In this document: one piece after another, positions 6,332-11,654 of the stretch
Layout: the number at the start of each line of letters is the position of its first letter
How positions within the stretch are numbered: the stretch's first letter is position 1
Assembly: GCA_934317185.1 (NCBI GenBank)
Contig: CAKREJ010000033.1
Span: forward strand, 1 to 13,978
Length of the DNA stretch: 13,978 nt
Direction: 5' to 3'
Origin: an uncultured Anaerobutyricum sp.
GTDB lineage: Bacteria; Bacillota; Clostridia; Lachnospirales; Lachnospiraceae
The notes under the pieces: model-generated
What the model saw: the letters and a program-made list of their open reading frames with translations, nothing else
Databases searched by the model: none
What the model was told of the DNA's origin: nothing
Program-made: the position numbers and the translations under genes

Positions 6332-7684
6332 TTATTGAACTTCCTCATAAATTTTCAGGGCAAGCTCTTCAAGCTTTTCATATTCATTTAATTCCGGATC
6401 ATTTAGCACCTGTGCAAGCAGTGCATTAAGAATCGCACCGATGATCTTTCCCTCAGAAATACCGAGAGCCTTTAACTGATTTCCGTTAATCTTTAAGTCT
6501 TTTAAAGTAAGACAGTCATGTGCAGCAAGAATCTCATGATAAGCTTCCCGTGTCTCTTTTAAAGCAGTAAGCTTCTTCAATCTCATAAAGTCACTTTGTG
6601 CGGAGATATCCGCCTCCATCACATCAAGAAGATAAGGGAAAAGGCTTTCTCCGACCGAATGAATGACTCTTCTTACATGCTTACGTCCCGTACCTAAAGA
6701 ATCATGAAAGCGGATATCGTGATGTGCGATCAAAGTCGTAACCATTTGAATCGTCTGATTATCGAATTTAAGCCGCTTAAGGATAGACTTCGCAAGAATC
6801 GCTCCGGCTTCATTATGATTATAAAAATGGTCGATTCCGTTCTCATCGGTAGTACGAGTTTCCGGCTTTGCAATATCGTGAAGCAGCATAGTCAGACGGA
6901 GAACAGGATTTGGAGCAATCGCTTCCACCGCATGAATCGTATGCTCACCTACCGAGTAAATATGATGCGGGTTATTCTGAGGTGTCTTCATCATACGGTC
7001 AAACTCCGGCAGAAATACACTCGTAAGACCTGTCTCACAGGCAACCCGGATCATCTCCGGATGTCCGGAAATCAATAACTTTAACAACTCTACCTGAACA
7101 CGCTCCGCACTCACATCTTTAAGAAATGCATGCTGTGCTTCAATAGCAGCCCAGGTTTCTTCTTCAATCTTAAAATTCAACTGTCCCGCAAAGCGGACTG
7201 CACGAAACATTCGAAGAGCATCCTCGTCAAAACGTTCTGCTGGATTACCTACACAGCGGATAATACGGTCATTCAGATCCTGAATGCCACCGAATAAATC
7301 CACCAGTCCCTTCTCCTCATTATAGGCCATCGCATTAATCGTAAAATCACGACGCATCAGATCTTCCTTCAGACTGGAAGTAAATGTTACTTCATTGGGC
7401 CGTCGATGATCCTCATACGTTCCATCAATTCGGTAAGTCGTCACTTCATATCCAACCTTATCCATCATGATCGTAACCGTACCATGCTTTAAGCCGGTAT
7501 CAATAGTTCTTGGAAACAAAGCCTTCACCTGCTCGGGCAGAGCAGAAGTCGTAATATCCCAGTCTGCCGGTTCCTTGCCAAGAATAGAATCCCTTACACA
7601 GCCACCGACAACAAACGCTTCATAACCGTGAGCAGAAAGCGTCTTAATAATATCAGAGGCATGTTTTGGAATAGAAATATGCAT
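6332..7684 (-). CDS. cca: CCA tRNA nucleotidyltransferase with HD domain
   Basis: Adds or repairs the 3'-terminal CCA of tRNAs using CTP and ATP without a nucleic acid template; 450 aa, class II type. The nucleotidyltransferase head shows GGCVRD (27-32), the metal-binding DWD (41-43) and RRDFTINAMA (111-120), then the neck motif EDALRMFRAVRF (154-165). The C-terminal part carries an HD phosphohydrolase domain: H247, HD at 269-270 and AHHD further on, as in many bacterial CCA enzymes. The start is fixed by GGAGG 11 bases upstream; between that site and the ATG the bases GGGG-ATTG-CCCC can form a small hairpin that would shorten the effective spacing. It has its own extended -10 promoter and probably heads the minus-strand block. 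Confidence 0.96.
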   Translation of the reverse strand: MHISIPKHASDIIKTLSAHGYEAFVVGGCVRDSILGKEPADWDITTSALPEQVKALFPRTIDTGLKHGTVTIMMDKVGYEVTTYRIDGTYEDHRRPNEVTFTSSLKEDLMRRDFTINAMAYNEEKGLVDLFGGIQDLNDRIIRCVGNPAERFDEDALRMFRAVRFAGQLNFKIEEETWAAIEAQHAFLKDVSAERVQVELLKLLISGHPEMIRVACETGLTSVFLPEFDRMMKTPQNNPHHIYSVGEHTIHAVEAIAPNPVLRLTMLLHDIAKPETRTTDENGIDHFYNHNEAGAILAKSILKRLKFDNQTIQMVTTLIAHHDIRFHDSLGTGRKHVRRVIHSVGESLFPYLLDVMEADISAQSDFMRLKKLTALKETREAYHEILAAHDCLTLKDLKINGNQLKALGISEGKIIGAILNALLAQVLNDPELNEYEKLEELALKIYEEVQ

Positions 7685-7733
7685 GGGGCAATCCCCCTCC
7701 TCTCAAAAAATGTTTTATCTCGTTATTGTCATG

Positions 7734-7742
7734 ATTATAACA
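7734..7742 (-). promoter_or_regulatory. Extended -10 promoter of the CCA-enzyme gene
   Basis: On the minus strand TGT-TATAAT (7742-7734) is a perfect -10 with the TGn extension, about 50 bases before the start codon. No good -35 is present 17 bases upstream, which is common for extended -10 promoters. Confidence 0.55.
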
Positions 7743-7824
7743 TATAATCGGGTGGACGAAAATAAGGAAATAGCCGGGAAAAAGGATCGCAGACCGCAGT
7801 AAAAACAAAAACTCGTATTAACAT

Positions 7825-7855
7825 TTGCCATTTTTAAGTAAATTTCTGTTATAAA
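7825..7855 (+). promoter_or_regulatory. Candidate promoter of the PrcB-domain lipoprotein gene
   Basis: TTGCCA (7825-7830), a long 19-base spacer and TATAAA (7850-7855) preceded by TGT, another extended -10. Predicted transcription starts near 7862. It diverges from the CCA-enzyme promoter. The spacing is not ideal. Confidence 0.4.
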
Positions 7856-7897
7856 GCACATATAAATAAAATAACATTAGTGTTTGGGATTATCAGT

Positions 7898-8365
7898 ATG
7901 GTTCAAAGTGCAAGAAAGCAAATATATCGTATCGTGCGATATTTCATATGGACAATTATAGTAATTATCTACATCACAGCCTGCACACCCACCTTTCCTG
8001 TAAATGAGTTTCGCATCAGCAAACTGGGAAATAAAAACAACGATCAGGAAGTAAAATACGAAATCTGCACAGAAAAAAATATTCCCAAACGCCTGCAAAG
8101 CATTCTGGAAAAGAGAAAAAAATATCCGGGAACATTTGCATATAAAAATTCGAAATATACATATCTGATAGTCTGTTACGGAGAAAAACCATACAGCGGT
8201 TACAGCATCCGGGTAGAGGAATGCTGGAAAGATAAGGAGCAGCTTTATCTTAAGACACAGCTTATCGGACCGGCGGCAGGGGAGGAAGTCGTAGAAACAC
8301 TCACCTGGCCTTTTTTAGTTGTGCGTTGCGGGCGGACAGAGCACTTATGCCGTATTGAATCATAA
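7898..8365 (+). CDS. Small lipoprotein with PrcB C-terminal-like domain
   Basis: A 155-aa predicted lipoprotein. A basic N-terminus is followed by a hydrophobic stretch (about 15-28) and a clear lipobox ITAC, so Cys29 should be lipidated and the rest displayed outside the membrane. The C-terminal half (about 76-150) resembles the PrcB_C domain: YLIVCYGEKPYSGYSIRVEE, a second beta strand YLKTQLIGPA and a closing WPFLVVRCGR. PrcB was named from a Treponema protease complex; related small secreted proteins occur in Firmicutes, mostly of unknown function. No protease gene is adjacent. ATG 7898 with GGGA 8 bases upstream is preferred to GTG 7880, which has no ribosome site. The match is from recognition of the motif pattern only. 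Confidence 0.7.
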   Translation: MVQSARKQIYRIVRYFIWTIIVIIYITACTPTFPVNEFRISKLGNKNNDQEVKYEICTEKNIPKRLQSILEKRKKYPGTFAYKNSKYTYLIVCYGEKPYSGYSIRVEECWKDKEQLYLKTQLIGPAAGEEVVETLTWPFLVVRCGRTEHLCRIES

Positions 8366-8388
8366 ATCATCCGAAAAAAACATATACT
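8360..8388 (+). promoter_or_regulatory. Candidate sigma-E promoter of sipL
   Basis: TCATAAA (8360-8366), a 14-base spacer, then CATATACT (8381-8388). The -10 differs at one position from the sigma-E form CATACACT, the spacing is right, and the -35 matches 5 of 7. CATATACT recurs at 8394-8401, 13 bases on. SipL is made under sigma-E in C. difficile, which supports the reading. The start codon lies about 80 bases downstream. Confidence 0.4.
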
Positions 8389-8478
8389 AAAAACATATAC
8401 TGACAGGGAAGAATAGTGAAGACCAAACGCCGGGCAAAGTATGCCTATAGCAATATATTGTAGTAGTGGAGGGTATTT

Positions 8479-10050
8479 ATGAAGGTTGAAAAAAAAGCAG
8501 TTCGTTCCGGTATTTTAAAATTAGAGAAAAATGTGCAGATTACGTTAGATGAAGATATGAATGTGCCGGATACCAGACCGGATGTCGAGAAAATCATCGA
8601 GAGCAGAGGAGAAGTACATATTGACGAGATAGAGGTGCTGACAGACCGCCTGCGTCTCAGGGGAAGCTTTCTGGTGCAGATACTGTATCTGAGTACAGAA
8701 CAAGACCAGCTCATTTCCTGCATGGAACATGAATTTGCACTGGAAGAATTTATGAATGTGGAAGGGGCAGGAAGCAGCGATATTGCAAAAGTAACGGCGG
8801 ATTTAGAAGACCTGACGATATCCATTATCAATTCCAGAAAATGCGGTATTCGCTCCGTTATATATTTTCACATCGCAATCTCTGAAATGAAGTTTGTTGA
8901 ATGTACGACAGGCATTGAAAGAAAGGAAACCGTACAGTGCCTTTACGAATCTTCGTCCATGACAGAAATCATCATGAATAAAAAAGATATTCAGCGGATC
9001 AAGGCAAATGTCAGCCTGCCGGCAGGTAAGCCAAACATAAAGGAAATACTGTGGAATTCGATGCAGCTTCGAGAGGTAGATATCCGTATGCAGGAAAAGA
9101 ACCTTTCAATCAGAGGCAGTCTTTTTCTTTTTATTTTATATCAGTCAGAAGACGGAAAAGAACCTTTGCAGTATTACGACTGGGAGATACCGTTTACAAA
9201 TGAGCTGGAATGTGCCGACAGTCAGGAAAATCTCATAGGAAATATTTCAGTAGCTTTAGGGAACCATCAGGCATTAATCAAGCCGGATATTGACGGAGAA
9301 CCACGAGACATAGAAGTAGAAGCTGTTCTGGAGCTTGATTTAAAAGCATATCGAGAATTCAAAATGCCTTTATTAAAAGATATGTATGCAAATAATCGAA
9401 AGCTGAAGCTAAAGACCAGTCCAATAGTATTTGAAAATCTGATATTTCAAAATAATGCAAAAACAAAAGTCAGCCAGCGTGTAGAGGCAGCAGGGGAAGT
9501 CCATAAACTACTGCAAGTTCTCAATGTAGAAGGAAATGTACGGATTGAAGATTTTCATTTTACAAAACAGGGCATAGCGACCGAAGGGCTTATCTTCTGC
9601 AAAGTTCTCTACATCGCAGGGGATGATGCCGCCCCTCTGCAGGCAAAGGAAGTCGTGATTCCCTTTGAATACCTGGTAGAAATTCCGGAAGGAACCGACA
9701 AGGACCGCTGCGAACTTCGTGGAGTATTAGAGCAGATCGGCGGTTACGTTGTAGACAGCAACGCACTTGAAATTCGGGCCGTTGCCGGAATTTACGTCAC
9801 CGGCTTCTCCCGCCAGACGATGCGTATGATTGATGAAGTAGAAGAAATTCCGTACACAGAAGAAGAAATATCCATAATACCATCGATCACCGGCTATATC
9901 GTAAAAAGCGGAGACACCCTCTGGAACATCGCAAAACGGTATGGAACCACAGTAGAAAAAATGAAACAATATAATGAAAATCTGACAGAACCACTCGAAA
10001 CCGGGCAAAAAATATATCTGTTAAAAGAAATGGAGAATTTGATGATTTAA
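8479..10050 (+). CDS. sipL: SipL-type spore coat morphogenetic protein (SPOCS + LysM)
   Basis: Protein of 523 aa with the architecture and almost the length of C. difficile SipL (519 aa), which binds the coat ATPase SpoIVA through its LysM domain and is needed to localise the coat around the forespore. Three SPOCS (DUF3794) repeats share a hydrophobic core: LRGSFLVQILYLS (60-72), IRGSLFLFILYQS (211-223) and TEGLIFCKVLYIA (368-380), each followed by an IPF or similar segment. A C-terminal LysM domain spans about 471-516 (GYIVKSGDTLWNIAKRYGTT). No signal peptide is seen, as expected for a protein acting in the mother cell cytoplasm. GGAGGG 5-6 bases before the ATG sets the start. A candidate sigma-E promoter lies upstream and a strong terminator downstream, so it is probably monocistronic or transcribed with the preceding lipoprotein gene. 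Confidence 0.9.
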   Translation: MKVEKKAVRSGILKLEKNVQITLDEDMNVPDTRPDVEKIIESRGEVHIDEIEVLTDRLRLRGSFLVQILYLSTEQDQLISCMEHEFALEEFMNVEGAGSSDIAKVTADLEDLTISIINSRKCGIRSVIYFHIAISEMKFVECTTGIERKETVQCLYESSSMTEIIMNKKDIQRIKANVSLPAGKPNIKEILWNSMQLREVDIRMQEKNLSIRGSLFLFILYQSEDGKEPLQYYDWEIPFTNELECADSQENLIGNISVALGNHQALIKPDIDGEPRDIEVEAVLELDLKAYREFKMPLLKDMYANNRKLKLKTSPIVFENLIFQNNAKTKVSQRVEAAGEVHKLLQVLNVEGNVRIEDFHFTKQGIATEGLIFCKVLYIAGDDAAPLQAKEVVIPFEYLVEIPEGTDKDRCELRGVLEQIGGYVVDSNALEIRAVAGIYVTGFSRQTMRMIDEVEEIPYTEEEISIIPSITGYIVKSGDTLWNIAKRYGTTVEKMKQYNENLTEPLETGQKIYLLKEMENLMI

Positions 10051-10072
10051 TTCAAACCAAACAGACGAAAAC

Positions 10073-10130
10073 AAAAAAGCATCCCACCATCCAGGTAAAA
10101 GTTATTACCTGGATGGTGGGATGCTTTTTT
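10073..10130. terminator. Strong intrinsic terminator after sipL
   Basis: A perfect 26-bp stem (10073-10098 with 10105-10130) and a 6-base loop, beginning with six A and ending with six T. It can work in both directions and cleanly separates sipL from the surface-protein operon. Confidence 0.95.
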
Positions 10131-10150
10131 GTTGATTATTAAAAAGTTGC

Positions 10151-10182
10151 CTGATATTAATAAAGATAAGAGGGAATATCAG
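10151..10182. promoter_or_regulatory. Inverted repeat upstream of the surface-operon promoter
   Basis: CTGATATT (10151-10158) and AATATCAG (10175-10182) are perfect inverted repeats separated by 16 bases, ending 27 bases before the -35 box at 10210. The position suits an activator site. No regulator family is recognised. Confidence 0.35.
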
Positions 10183-10209
10183 AAAAAAACAATAATTTTT
10201 ACTATTTTA

Positions 10210-10238
10210 TTGACAAGAAAAAGCGAAAAATGTAAAAT
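10210..10238 (+). promoter_or_regulatory. Sigma-A promoter of the coiled-coil/lepB/surface-protein operon
   Basis: TTGACA (10210-10215), a 17-base spacer and TAAAAT (10233-10238): a perfect -35, ideal spacing and a 5 of 6 -10. Transcription should start near 10245, about 70 bases before the first ATG. It is the best promoter match noticed in the window. Confidence 0.75.
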
Positions 10239-10248
10239 AATAAGAAAA

Positions 10249-10289
10249 GAAGCTAGGACGTATAGAATTATATCTTGTTATGAAGCTAG
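10249..10289 (+). repeat. Direct repeat GAAGCTAG in the operon leader
   Basis: GAAGCTAG occurs at 10249-10256 and 10282-10289, 33 bases apart (about three helical turns), just downstream of the predicted transcription start. This could be a paired protein site or coincidence. Confidence 0.3.
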
Positions 10290-10317
10290 AGTGGATATAG
10301 AGCGGGAAGGATTAGTT

Positions 10318-11067
10318 ATGGCAGATAAAGAATTAAAGAGGATGAGTCGTCCGGAATTGATCGAAATTATATATGCGTTAAAATCCAGTGAAGAATCCCT
10401 GCGTAAGCAGAAGGCAGATCTGGAAGAACAACTTAATGATCGTACGATTCGTATCGAAGAGGCAGGCTCTATTGCAGAGGCGGCTCTTAAGTTGAACGAT
10501 ATTTTTGCTATAGCTCAGGAATCCGCCGATGATTATTTGAACTCTATCAAAGATGCGAATTCTTCGATGGAAGAGAAGCAGCATGCCGCACAGATCGAAG
10601 CAGAGCGTACGGTGAATGAAGCGAAAACACAGGCTGAGAAGCTTGTGGAAGATGCGAATGAGGAAGCGGCACGCACTATTGCGATGGCGAAGGAGCAGGC
10701 TGACCATCTTATCTCAGAGGCGAAGGCTGAAGTCCAGAGTATGACGGAGTCTGCACAGAAGCAGGCAGAAGAGATTCTTGCTGCTGCGGAGCAGAGATGT
10801 ACGCAGTTAGAGGAAGCCTGTCGTGAGAAGTCAGAAGAGACGCAGAAGGAATTAGAAGCAAGATGGGATGCGTTTGAAATGAGAGTGGAGGATGTATTAA
10901 GCCAGCACAGAGAGCTGAATGTGCTGCTTAAGAACGTAACAGCGAAGCCCACTATGGTAAGTGAGCCGGTAGATCTGGCAGTCTCCCCAGTGTATGCGAA
11001 GGAGATTGCCCCGGAATCACAAACCGAGGAAAGGGAGCAGAAGCTGAATGAAGCAGATAACGAATAA
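10318..11067 (+). CDS. Hendecad-repeat coiled-coil protein (DivIVA-like character)
   Basis: A soluble, acidic, almost entirely helical protein of 249 aa with no signal peptide or membrane segment, so probably cytoplasmic. The N-terminal part (about 1-85) has MSRPELIEIIYALKSSEES and a short coiled coil. Residues 94-181 fall into eight consecutive 11-residue units, for example QAEKLVEDANE, EAARTIAMAKE, QADHLISEAKA and QAEEILAAAEQ, with Ala at the second place and a hydrophobic residue near the fifth. This hendecad pattern resembles the helical part of DivIVA-like scaffold proteins, but the DivIVA N-terminal membrane motif is not evident. The tail (205-249) is Pro/Glu-rich. ATG 10318 is preceded by GGAAGGA with good spacing; the frame also runs upstream through the promoter and is not coding there. 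It overlaps the signal peptidase gene by 20 bases. A role in organising secretion of the surface protein is inference only. Confidence 0.8.
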   Translation: MADKELKRMSRPELIEIIYALKSSEESLRKQKADLEEQLNDRTIRIEEAGSIAEAALKLNDIFAIAQESADDYLNSIKDANSSMEEKQHAAQIEAERTVNEAKTQAEKLVEDANEEAARTIAMAKEQADHLISEAKAEVQSMTESAQKQAEEILAAAEQRCTQLEEACREKSEETQKELEARWDAFEMRVEDVLSQHRELNVLLKNVTAKPTMVSEPVDLAVSPVYAKEIAPESQTEEREQKLNEADNE

Positions 11068-11641
11068 AGAAAAGGTCAGTATTCCTTCCATAAAGGAAAT
11101 ACGAATGGAGCGTCGGCGGCTGGCGAAGCAGAACCGCAAGAGACGTATCTTTTTTAACACGATTTATACATTAATCATCGTAGCAGCAGTTGCGGTATTG
11201 CTCGCAACGCTGTTTTTTCCGGTGCTACAGGTGTCCGGCAGCAGTATGGAGCCGACGCTTGAGGACAGGGAGATTATTTTACTTGTAAAGACCAATCATT
11301 TAAAAACAGGAGATCTTTGTAGCTTTAACTGGCAGAACAAGCTCCTGATCAAGCGTATTATCGGTGGACCGGGTGACGTTGTCAACATAGATGAAAAGGG
11401 CGTAGTCAGTGTCAATGGAAAGACACTTGCAGAGCCATATGTAGATGATCTGGCACTTGGTGAATGTGATATTACTTTCCCATATCAGGTTCCGGATAAT
11501 CGGTACTTTGTACTGGGAGATCACCGAAGCGTGTCAATAGATAGTCGAAGCAGTGCGATAGGCTGCGTCGAGAAGAAGCAACTTGTAGGAAAAGTATTTA
11601 TAAGAATATGGCCACTGAAAGCCTTTTCGTTCATCAGATAA
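11048..11641 (+). CDS. lepB: Signal peptidase I
   Basis: Membrane-bound serine protease that removes signal peptides from secreted proteins; 197 aa, the usual size for Gram-positive type I enzymes. A basic cytoplasmic N-terminus (MERRRLAKQNRKRR, about 20-33) precedes one transmembrane segment (about 38-58). The catalytic SGSSMEPT motif puts the nucleophile at Ser66 and KRIIGGPGD (102-110) the general base at Lys102. The conserved GDxR-S-DSR box appears as GDHRSVSIDSR (157-167). All catalytic residues are present, unlike the catalytically defective SipA-type proteins of some pilus islands. The start lies inside the end of the coiled-coil gene (20-base overlap), with GGGAG 10 bases upstream, so translation is probably coupled. 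The surface-protein gene starts 13 bases after its stop, suggesting that protein is its client. Confidence 0.95.
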   Translation: MKQITNKEKVSIPSIKEIRMERRRLAKQNRKRRIFFNTIYTLIIVAAVAVLLATLFFPVLQVSGSSMEPTLEDREIILLVKTNHLKTGDLCSFNWQNKLLIKRIIGGPGDVVNIDEKGVVSVNGKTLAEPYVDDLALGECDITFPYQVPDNRYFVLGDHRSVSIDSRSSAIGCVEKKQLVGKVFIRIWPLKAFSFIR

Positions 11642-11654
11642 GCGGGGTGTCGAG

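Noticed and set aside
10129..10317. Upstream extension of the coiled-coil frame to a TTG at 10129
   Set aside because: It would begin inside the terminator stem and run through the TTGACA/TAAAAT promoter; ATG 10318 has a good ribosome site.
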